A DNA stretch of 64,000 nucleotides from Homarus americanus. Its lineage: Eukaryota > Arthropoda > Malacostraca > Decapoda > Nephropidae. Location: contig NW_024724368.1 of the NCBI RefSeq assembly GCF_018991925.1, positions 2,057,159 through 2,121,158 on the forward strand, in the 5' to 3' direction. Made by a program: the position numbers and the translations under genes. Positions 50,385 to 63,487 of this stretch are shown in pieces; positions within the stretch are counted from its first letter, which is position 1, and the number at the start of each line of letters is the position of its first letter. The notes beneath the pieces were generated by a model, which was not told the origin of the DNA, made no database searches, and worked only from the letters and a program-made list of their open reading frames with translations.

Positions 50385-51687
50385 ATTTACCGATTGGGTG
50401 AGGTTTGATAGGTTCATCTTATTTCATAAATGATACACAGCAGCAGTTTTCGCTGGAAAGGTCGCTGATAAATTTTTAAATGTTAACAATAGATCAAGGG
50501 CAAAAATGGCGGCGAATGGAGCAGCGGAAACACCCACAATTCATAGAAAAACTACGGAAAATATTTAATTCATGCACTTTAGTTGTGATTTTCCAGAGGA
50601 AAGAAAGAATTTATATAAAGACTTCATGTAAAACTGCTTCTGTAGTTATTCAATGCACATACTGTACATTCATCAATGCTAAACTTAATGGTGAAACTAA
50701 TTATGAGATGACTTCATCTATGGTAAATGGCTTATCATCAAAACGCTTACTGCAATATTGGTTTGGCAGTAGCCAAAGCTAAATATTTATATCAGTAAGA
50801 TTCCTCCTCTAATCAGGCAGTTGTTAGTTTTTATCAGTTCATCGGACTTCCAGAAGTACGGAGCTGCCTTGTGTAATATTTAATGAATCCGAAATGACTA
50901 TCCAAAAATTCATGCCATGCTAAGTGACACCATCCACCTGCCAATATGGCAACTTTGGTACGGAGGCCACGATTTACGTGCCTTAAATGTCTTAACTTTA
51001 GCTTGTCTGTCTAAACAGTCAAACTAATAATGATTTACATAAAACAATTATAATCTTACCGTTTAATTGCCCTTAAGCATCAAATTGCAGAACCTATGAT
51101 GGCTTGATTAAATGCAATTAAAATGTAGAAAGTTCCCATCGGTCACCAATTCACAATCACAACACTGCTTACACAAACAACTGAGTGCGAACTGGAGGAT
51201 TACCACACGGGTTAGGCGGGTTCGGAAGTTTAGTACTAAAGGTGGCGTTGGTCTCGTTGTTTCACTCATTACTATAGGCCTACATTTTCCAAGGCTTAAG
51301 AAAATAAGAAGTTATCAAAGATTTATTATAGGGAGTTATATCTCGTAATTTTTAACTGTTGATGGAATTGTGTAATTAATAACCTTGTTGCACGCTTTAT
51401 AGGGAAGGGAGTATAAAGTAGGTAGTAGACAGCTATCAATAGGGAGGTACTACCGCCTGGGAAGATATTGGAAGCATAATGTGTTGTCTAATGGTGGACC
51501 CTGCTCCTATATGGCATCACGAATATTGTGACCAAGTCCCAGGTTGCTGATCTGTCTTTCTGCCCCATTTACACACAATTGCAGGGTCTCAATTGTTTCT
51601 CTTACTTGACAACACAACATACAATACATATAGTATAGCGTTTCTCACTGATGATTTTTTTTCAATTTTTGTATTTCTTTGTATTTC

Positions 51688-51690
<3 letters not shown>

Positions 51691-51723
<33 letters not shown>

Positions 51724-51835
51724 GCAGTGTTGATATTATTATTGCAGTTATTATTATTATTGCAGTTATTATTATTATTGTTATTATTTCATTTTACTTA
51801 TTATAAATTTTATTTACTATGAATTATTATTATTA
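51691..51835 (+). repeat. (TTA)n degenerate microsatellite
   Basis: TTATTATT tracts interrupted by TTGCAGTTATTATT units. It directly precedes copy C of the dispersed repeat, as at 6.6 kb. Confidence 0.85.
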
Positions 51836-51836
51836 T

Positions 51837-51911
51837 TACATTTTCGCCCCCCAGGCCCCGATGTGGGTCAGTGACCTGTGTCCGGGTGGGCTAATCCCCG
51901 TAAAAAAATAT
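51837..51911 (+). repeat. Dispersed SINE/MITE-like repeat, copy C
   Basis: The most complete copy: TTCGCCCCCCAGGCCCCGAT, then GTGGGTCAGTGACCTGTGTC, then CGGGTGGGCTAATCCCCG. It matches copies A and B near 6.4-6.8 kb. Confidence 0.6.
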
Positions 51912-52027
51912 ATAATAATAACAAAATATAAAAAAATCAATAAAAATATCCTTCATAATTTCTTGTCAGGTAATCTCCTTCCATGAATGTTTACACTTAT
52001 TACTTTACCTTGTCCCCTTCGCCACTG

Positions 52028-52168
52028 GGTTCCATGACAAAACCACCAACGGACATAACCCCAACGGGGTTGTCATTTGTCAACACTAACCTAACCTAAA
52101 CATAAAAGTTTTATTTTATATTTTATATGAGACTGGGGTTTTGTCCGTTGGGGTTTTATCCGGTCACC
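52028..52168 (+). repeat. Dispersed MITE-like repeat, copy Y
   Basis: A longer relative of 49831-49940, with an added ACCACCAACGGACATAACCC segment on the left and a matching TTTTGTCCGTTGGGG on the right. The ends therefore pair over a longer distance, and copy X looks like a deletion derivative. Confidence 0.65.
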
Positions 52169-52757
52169 TCGCCACTGATTGGTCTGTTAGCCGCTTGGGT
52201 GGTATACTGGGCATGTACTGGCTCCAGAAAGTACTTGTATCAGTATCTGCACCAGTGTTAGTTAATAGATAGGCTTGTAGTACTTCCGGATTCAACCAAA
52301 GAATACGACATAAACGAAGCAATGGACTTGAACTTGATATTGCAAATTATAGAAAAATGTATTGATATTGGGAACTATGAACAAGCAAAATAATACACTT
52401 ATATTCATTATAAAACCTAAGCAAGGATTCGGACGATTCTTACGTCAGTGCATCTCCCCCCTCCCTCCTGCCCCTGCCTTTTATATACAGGAAATGTGAA
52501 AGGACGTCTTGATGGCTCATTTAAGATACGTCACAAAGTTGGTGATTGAAAAGGCACAGAAATCATCTTCTCAACCCAAGCGAATTATCGTGTCTCTGTA
52601 GAGGCTCCGGACCATAATCCGGTTGTCCTTTAACTCACTGAATTTGTACATTATCTCCAATGATCTCTGAAAGCGCACCTGTCATTTTACTGTACTATAA
52701 GTGACGTCTTTTTTACTCAGATGCCACTTATCCTCACGACCCAGTACGTGTATGTAT

Positions 52758-52789
<32 letters not shown>

Positions 52790-54193
52790 TAACGGTTTAT
52801 TGAAAGAGCTTGGCAGCCAGAAGGCTGAAAATATACAGTTACATATTTGGGGAATGGGTTACGAATTACAAATAATATACAAGTGACATAAGTGACACAA
52901 ATAAGACATATAGTGACTTAGATGGGGATCAGCTCAAACTACAGTTCATTTCAACATAGTGACAGTGTAGGGAGCAGTGTTTACTGGGAGTGTGTATTCG
53001 CTATGTTAATGGGATATAACTCAAAGAAAATGCATAAAGTGTCATCCTCTATTTAACCGTAAGTCGATTTTGTAGAGCTTTGGAGAAAATGTCTCACATA
53101 GTGCCTGATGCTCCACGGTAGTTAATACTGGAGGTTTTGCAATAAGTCAAATTTCCCTCCAAAACACCCAGCGTCATGGGTTCCATTCATAGAAAATGGA
53201 GTTCATCTGGTAATGATAGGGGGAACTCGTAAGTTTAAAGTTGTGTTCCTTTGTGTTGAATTTATCATTTCCATCACTTATCAGTATACTAGTTGTTAAT
53301 AGACCAATTGATATATATATTTTTTTTTTTTTTAAGCAGGAAATGTCATCATTTCATTGGTGAGAAATATTTTGTTGTAAATTCCATCAACAATCAAACT
53401 TACAATTCTAAAAGTTAATCCATGTTAAGATTCATACTGTGCTCTTAACATATATTTCTAAAGTACTTCAAAAATTGTAACCCAAGAAAGAGTTAAGAAG
53501 AGTATTTGGTTGCTTTGTAATGGACAAATTATAGGGAGAGAGACGGGTTGCCATTTGCGGCTATACTCTCATTGATTCCTTGTGCTGAAGTAAAGAGCTA
53601 TTTTAGTAAATAAATAATGAGTCGCCGTCACGAAACTCTATCGATTGAACGTTTACAAGTTGCTAACTATAAATACCGGAGCGATTAATGTATATTTCAG
53701 ATTTCCTTTTATTACATAACTTACTTGAGTTTCTATTCATCAATTAGATTACTGGTGTTTAAGGACAGTCAATGACCAAATCAGCAAATAAATAAAATAA
53801 TCTACGCTAACAAATATAAGTAAATTCGGATAAATTTCACACACCTTATTAGAACTAATAACTTTGAAAGTTCCAACTCTATTAGTCGTTGGGAAAAACA
53901 GTCTCGCTCACTACACCAGAAGCGTAAACAAATAAAACCAACACTACCATCTTTCGTCACGATTTATTGATTCTGATAAAAACCAACACGGAGGCAATTA
54001 TTTCGATTATACTTAATACAAATATGAGCTAAAACACAAACACAATGTGAACGAACGAATCCTAACTCCTTTCTTTTTTCACCTTTTATGTAAAATAGAT
54101 ACACTTCCTTCAGCGTCCGGGACACAACTGACGCTATGACGTCATGATTAAGCTGCCAGATACCACCAACTGTAGTAGTAGTAGTGTAGTAAA

Positions 54194-54316
54194 ATGTCGG
54201 GACCACGTTGTTATGTAACCAGGGGAGGGCCTCGGTGCATTGGCGCCAAAATTGTTGCTAAGGATAATAACAGAGTGGATTGCTATATGGATCATCTCAA
54301 TGAGTTTTTATCTCCC
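54194..54316 (+). CDS. Candidate first exon of an unknown small gene
   Basis: ATG in the context AAAATGT opens 41 codons (MSGPRCYVTRGGPRCIGAKI...), ending TCTCCC|GTAAAT in phase 0. The candidate last exon at 55649 begins in phase 0, so the two would join in frame. I do not recognise the product. The Cys/Gly-rich start is not obviously secreted or membrane-bound. Coding status is uncertain. Confidence 0.3.
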
Positions 54317-55376
54317 GTAAATTGTGGTTTCCATTTTGACTATTACTCAATAAACATAACACTCATTTGCCAATTTCTTATACCCGTAAAAATACATTAA
54401 TCTAAAACAAAATGATTATTGATATTAAATATCTGTTAGATATATTTACGTAACTTCTCAATAAAATAAACTATTTGAAGCTAAACAATAATTTGTGAAC
54501 ACATTTAATTTGGTAGTAAGTTGGGTTCAGGAACTGCTAAAATCTCCCATTAATTTGACAAGAAACAAGTTAAAGAGACAATAACGAAGACAACGATGTT
54601 AATGGACTTTCCCTAGCGGACTAGATCCCTCAGCGAGACGGGGAGTACCCTAGGAACAAGGCGTGGTGTGTGGTGATAATGACGCCTGCACCACCCTAAA
54701 CTCCGAGCTGCTACTGCCTCACCAAGTTTACAAATAAAGTCACGTTGGAGAAAATACCCCAAATATACTTTTTGACAATATCTCAACATTACACCAAATT
54801 AGAAAAAATACCACAATAGCTCAGAAGAAATTATCAATGTCCCACCTAGTATAACACAAGTTTTAAATGCTAAGCTACAGATAATTAAAATAGATGTCAA
54901 GAAAATAATATAGTCCTGTAATATGCTCTACAGTCACCTCATCAACAGCCTTCCCTTCGCAGATCATATCCTTCCATCAGTTGCTATTTCGAGTTACATT
55001 GTCAGTTTCAACAGCGGATGGTGTATCGTTTAATATGTCTATTTCTATTCTGATTCCGATCACTTGCCATATCAGTCAGAATTCATGACACGGAACTTAC
55101 CATTGTTGCTGAATATCAATTACTGGGAACTTTAATAATTAATATTTTTACCCATTGAAACCCAGTAGTATGGCCGATTATGGAGGTGTGACCTAGTACA
55201 GTACTCACATTAACTTATCTTGTTTCTCTCCTCGGGTTGAGGTGGAGGCATGAGACAGCCGAGGGTACGTATCTTAAAGTGACTTGGTCAGTTGCAAGAC
55301 ATCACGGTAGGGTTCATCCAGGCTTTGTCATCTAGCTCTGCATGTCAATACAGTAGTGTTGTTGTTACAGAGGTTT

Positions 55377-55397
55377 GGTTAGGTTAGGTTAGGTTAG
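55377..55397 (+). repeat. Interstitial TTAGG repeat
   Basis: GGTTAGGTTAGGTTAGGTTA: four units of the arthropod telomere motif. Others lie at 16474-16490 and 50340-50357. Confidence 0.7.
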
Positions 55398-55648
55398 TAA
55401 GTGTATATAAGAGATGAACCTATATTCTCTATGAACCTGAGTTGATGTGGGATAGACTACTGGCCTTACTACAACTGTAAACTGTATAATCTTACCATTG
55501 ATAAACACAATTCGTGGATTATTTATGTTAAGGTTAAATTAGTTCAGCTTAGTTATGTGATTTTGACAGATTAGTATACATAAGTTTGATTTGAAAAGGT
55601 TAAGTTAAATTTAGTTATGTATGTGCAGAAATGTATTTGGTTTTCTAG

Positions 55649-55758
55649 GTTCTTGATAAGAGTAACAAGGATGAGATAGAGGTAGAAGAGAGCGGGGCAC
55701 ACCTGTCAGCGGGGACATAGATGCTGCCATTGAACAGCTTGTGAAAGACCGAACATAA
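55649..55758 (+). pseudogene. Candidate last exon with an apparent 1-base frameshift
   Basis: After a good acceptor (TTGGTTTTCTAG), the frame VLDKSNKDEIEVEESGAH is open and then meets TAG at 55718-55720. The same exon continues as sensible coding (GDIDAAIEQLVKDRT, stop 55756-55758) in another frame that begins at the G-run 55711-55714. A single missing G would explain this: a true frameshift, a polymorphism or an assembly error. The composition (acidic, amphipathic, no low complexity) looks like genuine protein. Confidence 0.35.
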
Positions 55759-55759
55759 A

Positions 55760-58700
55760 TACCCGTCAGTGGCATATGTATAAACAATGATTATTCTTAA
55801 GGGTTTTTATTTTAAGAGGCCATTTGGATATGAATCGTGTCATTTACACAGTGGCCATTAGTATGTGTTCACACCATGAAAGACCATTGTGTTTCATTGT
55901 TAAAATGGCAGCCTTTTGTTTGTGCGCTCCACCCTTTCCACCAACAGAATTAACAGTTCCTTATCTCATCAACAACCACTCTGGATTAAATCGTTTTATG
56001 ACGAAAAAACAAAACAAAAACGAAATATCACTGCTGAAATACTATTGTGTATATTTCAGTATTCCTGTATTTGTTATGTATTTATTTATCCTTCAGGGAA
56101 CTATGAAAAAAGTTCTGTGGTCGTGTGAGGACGGTCATCGCCCTTGTGTTGCGTCCATGTAATTACCGGAAGCAAGGGAATAATGGCGATAATAAACTCT
56201 CTTTTGGATGTACAATAATATCGGCCCATTCACGATGGAGCTCACCACCTACTGATAATGTAACGAACGGTGAATATTTTCCGTAACGCCCAAGAAAAAG
56301 CGGATCCAATATTGCAGTTGGAAGCGGCGTGTATATATTTTAAATTTTGACACCAAGGTTACATAATGTTAAAGGTACTTGGGCAAAATCGCGCCGCATT
56401 GTTTTTTCACTAAACAAAGCCGATTATCCCACCAGCTGAAGATCATGAAACCTGCTAGCTTTTCAATAAAGTGAAGTTGGTTGTGGTCGATTGATTAGGC
56501 TTAGTTACTTACCTAAGCCTAAGTTGGTTTATTTAGGTATAAACCATTATACGGACACACTCGCCGCTCTACCATTATTGACGCAGCTAGTCCGTTCTAG
56601 TATCTTCATCCTAACTCTTACCTCCTACAAGACTCAAGTTACATCATAATATTTCTTACCACCCAGTCTTGTAGTTTGATAAAAAAAAAAACTCGTGACA
56701 CTTGCAGATTTTATCAGTTATCTTTTCATTGTTACGGTTTCCATACGTTGGAGATGGGGTGTTATGATACGCGCCTTTGTTGCTGCCACCATAGTCCAGC
56801 TTGTTGCGAGGGTTTTTTGGGTGGCCATAGCAACGACAACGGGCCAGGGTCAAGCGGCGCATTACGAAGCCACACTAGTTGGTGAAGTACAAGGCCTTTG
56901 TCTTGTAGCAGCTTGGAGGAAACGGCAAGACACAGCAGGCGGGTGAAGACAAATGTAGTGAGGCAGGTAGAGGTGGCGGGGAAGACCAACGCACGCAACA
57001 CCCACAAGGTCATCCGAGGGGATTTTTTGTCTCAAACCTTGCAATGCTCCTACATCAACCCATTATGAAAAAAGGCATATATACCAAACGTTCATAACCG
57101 TAAAGATATATACGTCAATGTAAGCTTTTCTTTAAAGTTTTTAGGAATGCTTCTCTCACCCAAAGTATGGACTGAGTTGCTAATTTTGATACACGCATAT
57201 CTTGGGTAGGGAGAGGGAGGCACCCAGGGTGAGGTATAGGGAAGTACTGTGCGGGCTAAAGAATCAATATTCAAGAGGAACAGAGATTGATGAAACACGC
57301 GAGAGTTGTATTCGTTATATAAATATATATTTCCGTAGACTTGTGTTATTTTTCACATAAACAATTATTATCAATTTGTACAGTCTCTTCTATCCCTGCT
57401 TACAACATCCTTGGCTTCTGCACACTCTCAGCCGTGTTACTCCTCTATATTGCAGGGCAGGATATCCCTTACTATTTCAACAGCAATGAAAGGTAAATCC
57501 TGACGTCCAATAACTTGTATTCATGTCTCCAATTAGGCGGAGATAAGTTCTGCTTGAATGTAGCAGTTTTATCTGGGTTATGTGGTGCTCTGATAATGTC
57601 ATTCATGTGCGTCTCCAAAAATAAAAATTTCCCACACTGGCTACAGGACCAATTCTCACTTGATCTACCTCAATTAAATCAGATATTAAGATTAAGAAAC
57701 TTAAGCTAGTGGGTTTGTCCATTCTAGGATATTAGGGAGTAATTTTGTTTTTGCACCACAGAGCTCCGCGTGGTTCATAAAAGACTCCTTATCTCCGCAT
57801 CCCTGAAGGACCCAACCAAAACACACTTGTTCCTGGCTCCCCTAGCCCCTACCAACCTTTGGACCCAGTGATCTGGGTGGCTGCCAACAACACTCTACTG
57901 TAGATTTCTGGGTCTACCATACAAAGCTATTTAAAGTTTGTCACGTGAAAACATAAACAAGAAGAAACATTTAGTTCATTCTTAACACTGGTGTTCAAAG
58001 ATTTGGTATTGTTAGACTGAATATCAACAAATAATCGATATCTCTTAGTTTAAACATGGTGGCACGTACCCTACTCGCTCAGTCTCAATCTCCCTCCCCC
58101 ACTGTTTCTCTCCTCACACACGCACACATACACACCCATACATGTGGCCAAGCCATAGATTTTTATTTCAAACTTAACAGTAACCCATAAAAAGTGAGGT
58201 GAGAAATATTCAAACTCGTGATAGTTTACCATTTCACACGTATCTTGCCTGTCAAGCCCCTGACGAGGTTAGTTTTTCTACACTTGCCTCTTGCAAGGCC
58301 CAACTACAGTATTACAATGCAAATACTGTACTTTTATAGACGTCCTTTGTGTTAAAATTGATCGTGCTATACCTATATCTTTTAGATTTACCCTGAATCT
58401 GTAACAAACGTTCTTAAAATCAATAACAATCACGATTTACCATTTTCATATACGAGTGAAAGTGGTGAAGCGTAATCCCCAGCCTCTCAAAGGTGTGCTT
58501 CGGCCCTTAAGCGGTTGCAGCAGAGGCGCCACAAAGTCGGGATACCCCCTCGCCTCACCCCCAATTGCCCCCCTACACCGCTCACCGTGTCCCTCCACCT
58601 CCACGGTTTATGACCCCCTACTACGCAGCAGCTTCGAATAAATTTAGACTTATGAAGCAAAGTTCTCAAAGCCTTTCAAATTTTCAACAACTGAATAATA

Positions 58701-60056
58701 TGTTCTTGGGCAGTATATACGGGAAAGTGTATTTTGAAATTAAAAATAACACTCAATATCAAATTAATACAAATCTTTGGTCATGAACCTCATAAAGTTA
58801 TGAACTGAAGGTAACTGAACTCTAAATTCAGTAGTTCTGTCCCCATCATGAGTTTCCCGCCAAAACCTGCAACAGTTGTGAGTGTGTGGTGTCCCAATTT
58901 TGCCTCGCGCCATAACCGCCACTCTCCACACACACAGCTGTCGTCACGGCTCCTTCTGTAACATTCCCGTGAGTTACGATGACCGACTAAAGTGGGAGAT
59001 ATGGTATGACCCCACCCCACCTCAGCTGGATACCCAATGAACCATTGTACCATCACGTGCAACAAAGATCTATCTATTGTTTGTCAAATCTATTTGCATG
59101 GAACAAAAATTATTTATGATTATGTCTATCTTCCAGTTTTCTTTTAACTACCTTTTCGAAATTTTGTCTGGTTGGTGCGGAACGGAACGGTCATAACTTT
59201 CGCTCAGTCAGTCAACAGGAGTTCATAAGCTGGCTGACGCAGATAAATTTCTCGTCTTTTACAAAGAACTCGACGACACAAATGTAATTTTCAGTGATTT
59301 CCATTGTCTGGTTTATCCCCAAAGAAGAAATTTTAGAATACAGTATATTCGTAAACGGAATTTCTTACTTAATTCATTACTTTCTACTAGATATTTATTT
59401 AGTTAAACTTTACTAAACAATTTATTATACTACATGTATATTTTTTGTTACACACGTTAATGACAAAACTGCTGTACCCTCCCTGACCTATATTGAGGGG
59501 ACTGACCTAGCTTCGTCTCTTCTGTTTCCGATTATTTTGAAGCAGATACAGACCTTTATTATCGTTCATTATCTATTACAATTCCGTAGAGGATTAGTCT
59601 TGAGTGTTTACGATTAGTACAGACTGAATCCAATACTACTTATTTTGGTTTCATAACCTGGGATTTATTGTACCTGTAATTTATACCTGAATCTGTACTC
59701 TTACTGCTATTTCCTGAGTAACTTTCAGAACTAGAGAAACTTATCTTTCCTTTGTCAGGGGTTGAATAGTGGTACTGAATGGCTTCCTCACCCTTATGTA
59801 AAGAATGACAGCGCGTTGAGGGGCCCATACACAAATAATTACCAGAGGGGGTTACTTCATTCAAGGACGCGGGTTAAAATACCTTGCATCTCCGGTCCAA
59901 AACACTTAATACTTTGGGTTCCCTGGTTGCTTATTTATTTGTATTTACCAACAACAGTATTCAAAGTAGCTCATGTGTACTTGTATCATCTTGTAGTGTT
60001 ATCAATAAGGTGTTCGAGTTATCAAACGCCCAGTGGATGAATGTTGTGAGGGTAAA
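55760..60056. other. Intergenic, no firm gene
   Basis: I see a possible small exon at 57456-57492 (acceptor CTATATTGCAG, donor GAAAG|GTAAAT, QDIPYYFNSNE in one frame), but a second frame is also open, so I leave it unnamed. Other ORFs here show no domain, splice or start support. Confidence 0.4.
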
Positions 60057-60191
60057 ATGTTGAAAGTGTGTGGACGAACCCTTCAGTTAGTGGTGTCAGC
60101 AGCGGCAACGGTAGGCATAGCAACAGTAACAGTTTTACCAGTGTTATTAATTACGACTGTCGTTTGTCGTACTGCAGCAGAAATTTCATAA
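60057..60191 (+). CDS. Small ORF, 44 residues with a predicted membrane helix
   Basis: ATG at 60057 (context AAAATGT) encodes MLKVCGRTLQ, then a hydrophobic, Thr/Val/Ala/Leu-rich stretch of about 27 residues, then VCRTAAEIS and a stop. The hydrophobicity could come from simple GCA/GTA/ACA repetition rather than selection, because CAA/CAG triplet repeats follow directly (60200-60300). No homolog recognised. Confidence 0.2.
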   Translation: MLKVCGRTLQLVVSAAATVGIATVTVLPVLLITTVVCRTAAEIS

Positions 60192-60199
60192 AGTTAAAC

Positions 60200-60302
60200 A
60201 ACAGTTGCAGCAGCATTGGTATCAACAACAACAGTAGTATTAACAACAAACATGAAGAGCAGCAGCAGCATCAACAACAACAGCAACCGCAACAAGCACA
60301 GC
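60200..60302 (+). repeat. CAA/CAG trinucleotide-rich stretch
   Basis: Imperfect CAACAACAACAGTAGTATTA and AGCAGCAGCAGCATCAACAA runs. The poly-Gln or Leu ORFs that cross it are compositional. Confidence 0.7.
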
Positions 60303-62553
60303 ACAGCGGTTACATAAATAGTCGCAGTGGTAGACTGGTAATATTGTAAACACGGCAAACGGGACTCATCACTAATGAACACGAGGTAGACACGCGTGTT
60401 CAGGAAGGTATATTTATGGTTTTACTGTTACATCCCCCCACTTGTCACGTGTATATGACTTGGGCGTGTTGCTTTATTAGTCAAAAACCATTGGTGGTGT
60501 TCTGTGTTTTGGGTCTTGTTACAACCAATGGTACAGTTGGTAACTTGGTACTCAAAATAAAGCAGAAGAAAACGTCCTCTGGGGTTAACCTAGCGACGTA
60601 CTCATCAGCTGTGTTCAGCATTTTAGCGATGCCCTGGGTTCTTATCTTTGACGAGTGTGCTAAAAATTCAGTAAACAAATACTTTCTCTCACGAATTAAC
60701 ACAGCGAAGCATCCAACTCGTCCTAGATTTACGTGGCTATGAGGGTTGTAGGATAAACTTCGCCGAATCCAATGAACTTGAATTTATTTTCACAGCTGGG
60801 GTTTCTCCCGTGCTTCGGCAATGGGTATGTGTCTCGATTACCGGACTTGAATGTATATAGTGTGTACAGTACAAGATCAAAATATAGTGAAACAAAAAAG
60901 GTCAATAAATAAAGCAATTCAGGCACTACATTTACCTTGCAGTAATTATGAGTGTTGGTTTGACGCTGGAGATTGATATACTGTATTGTTAAACATATGA
61001 AGCGAGATTTATACGAAACTTAAGGGTCGTATTCTCAAAGATTCCCATGTTATTATCCTCCCTATGACGTGATATGAGAAAGTTTGAGAATAAGAACTCA
61101 TATATGGCATCGACATTGCAGTAAAATTACAGTAACAGTTTCCTTATCTAAAGAGACAAAAACAAAATAAGAATCTAGAGAATCTGTGCCCAGGTCCTAG
61201 ATTTTCCTCTTTTAACCAAGAACATAGAGCACAACTAGCTACGGTACAACCTTGGTAAGTGACCTCGACACCATTTTAGCCACCTTAACTGTGCTGTCGT
61301 TTAGGTGGTTATAATTATATTTGAATTTAAGAACTTTAGCATTGTAGCCCAAATCTGTATCTCACACCGCCCGCGGATGACAACACTACGACGCCGCTGA
61401 ACCAAGTCGGGTTAGTCGGAACACCATATCGATCTCTGGAGGTATAGGAGAGGGGAGGGCGAGCGGGGCTATGGTCGTGGCGTATGGACATCCTGTGCAC
61501 TTGTGTGTGGCGTGGGCTGTGTCTTTACTGTTGGATTATGTCTACTTGTACGTACACTTAGAGACCAATCAGGCTTCAGCAAAAAGGGAGTTATTTCCAG
61601 AACAGAAGCCACATAAAAGTCCACATGCCCTCTCCATGGAAGAAAGTTTTTATATAAAGATAAATACCAACGTGAGGCAAGTTGCACACTGATTTCTGGT
61701 GGAATAAACCCCTACCTAGATCAAGAAGGTAATATAATGGAAAATAAGAGTCGAAGTTTGGATTTTCTCCTCTTTGATATTTTAATAGTGGAATTTGCTA
61801 AGGCGGGAAATAGACCAGTAGGATTTCCGCAAGTAGGACATGTGTGTATGTAGACTATTGACCTATTGTATACACTAGTCAGACTTCACCTAGTCTTGGC
61901 AACCTAAATTATGGCTCAGATTTACCTTATTTAACGTTAAGGCTTTGACATTTGAGTGTGTTCAGGTGTCGCACACGGGTACTGGGGGTGTTGTGTATAA
62001 ATGTGTATAACAGCGGCGGAGAGAGAGAGAGAGAACACAAGAAATTTGTATTCTTGTGTCTGCGTCACTGCACCATTTTAAAGTGTGCACGGAAGGTTGT
62101 CCAGGTATATATAAAGCGATCATTCCAGTTGATGTTCATATTAGTTATATGCATCAACAACTTAAGAACTATGAGCGTGCTTGACTCACATCACTTATCG
62201 TTCACCCTGTTGCTGCCACCTCCTCTCGCAGTTAATCAGTCACCACTACTTTCTCGGGGGAAAGTTAAAGATCTCATGAAGATTGATAACATCCACTTTT
62301 TCCACATGATGAGTAAACACCCTACTGCTAACCTAACCTAATCTAATTCCCTATTTAGAGTTTAGGTGTATAATCATCAGGTGAAGTAAGCTGGGGTTCC
62401 TAGTCTTCATAAGATCCCAAATTAGAATATTTTGCTCCCTCTGTAAAATAAAATAGAAATCTGGAAACAAGGAATTAAATTCCTCTATTATATTTTCATT
62501 ATAAATAGCTAAAAAAAATACTGGTGCATTTAGTACTAATATTATACGTCAGC

Positions 62554-62556
<3 letters not shown>

Positions 62557-62643
<87 letters not shown>
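62557..62643. repeat. (TA)n microsatellite, 87 bases
   Basis: Perfect TA dinucleotide run, the second-longest in the window. Confidence 0.96.
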
Positions 62644-62646
<3 letters not shown>

Positions 62647-63351
62647 CGGGGTTTTACGACACTCATTTAGGAAAATTCACCCAGCACCACTTATTAAAAC
62701 AGATATCCCGATAACTGTAATGATAGAGAAAATGGTAAGTTTGTAACAGAACGTTTAGCTATGGCAATATACCTGTAGGTGTATGGACATAATGGTGGGT
62801 CGGGTAATGTCGTTATCTTATCTGCTATTATGACAGGACACAGTAGTTAGTAATTTAGTATGAGGTTTAGTAGTATGTGAGTTTTCGTAAGTATTGTTGC
62901 CCTGCCTTCTACTATTTAAAGTCACTATAGAATGGTTGCACTGCGAGAGGTTTGCTACCAGGCGACCCACTAAATAAGTCAACTGGAAAGGGTCTCATGC
63001 AGTATAGCTTCGCTTTCTAGGGCCTCTGCTACAACAGGTGATTCGCTATACAGAGGTCCAATATAGGACTTAAATTAGTGGGTCTTATATACATAGGGAA
63101 ATATATGGACTTTTACAATGTAATACATCGCATAAGAACAATCAAATCAAATAAAAGGGTCTTATATAGGGATTTACTACGGCTTTTCAAGAAAATTTAA
63201 TAGTGCCTTTGTAATTTGTGCATGGAGCGATCATGGAGTAGCCGAGTGCACTAGTATTTCCAGGTTAAGGGACTACTTGTCCTTAAAATTCTATTTGTTA
63301 TGATATGTTTGGATAATCATTAGGTTTTAAATAAGTAAGTTGTATATAAAA

Positions 63352-63487
63352 ATGTTCGGGGCAGCATTGTGTGGTGGCAGCACAATAGTTTCCTTTTTAC
63401 CTGTGGCTGTTATAATTAGCTCATGTTGTAACGCTGTTGTGTTGTGTGTGGTCTGTGGACGCCGCCCAGTACGGAGTATAACGCAAG
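63352..63487 (+). CDS. Candidate first exon, membrane protein (GPCR TM1-like)
   Basis: ATG at 63352, six bases after TATATAAA, opens 45 codons ending CAAG|GTAGGT, a strong donor in phase 1. The product starts MFGAALCGGST, then has a long hydrophobic stretch containing CCNAVVLCVVCGRRPVRSIT. A single Asn in a first membrane helix followed by basic residues and T resembles rhodopsin-like receptor TM1 (N1.50). No second exon was found before the window ends, so both the coding call and the family are speculative. Confidence 0.25.

Larger units (their letters stand above)
60192..63351. other. Intergenic, no firm gene
   Basis: Two overlapping opposite-strand ORFs (60416-60742 plus, 60481-60702 minus) both look protein-like, but neither has splice or domain support. 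The (TA)n at 62557-62643 and the half-foldback at 62378-62394 are the main other contents. Confidence 0.4.

Noticed and set aside
56695..57044. Overlapping ORFs on both strands at 56.7-57.0 kb
   Set aside because: Locally higher GC yields several overlapping ORFs; no domain, splice or start evidence favours any of them.
57456..57492. 37-base exon-like segment QDIPYYFNSNE
   Set aside because: Splice signals are good, but a second frame is also open and no partner exon was found.
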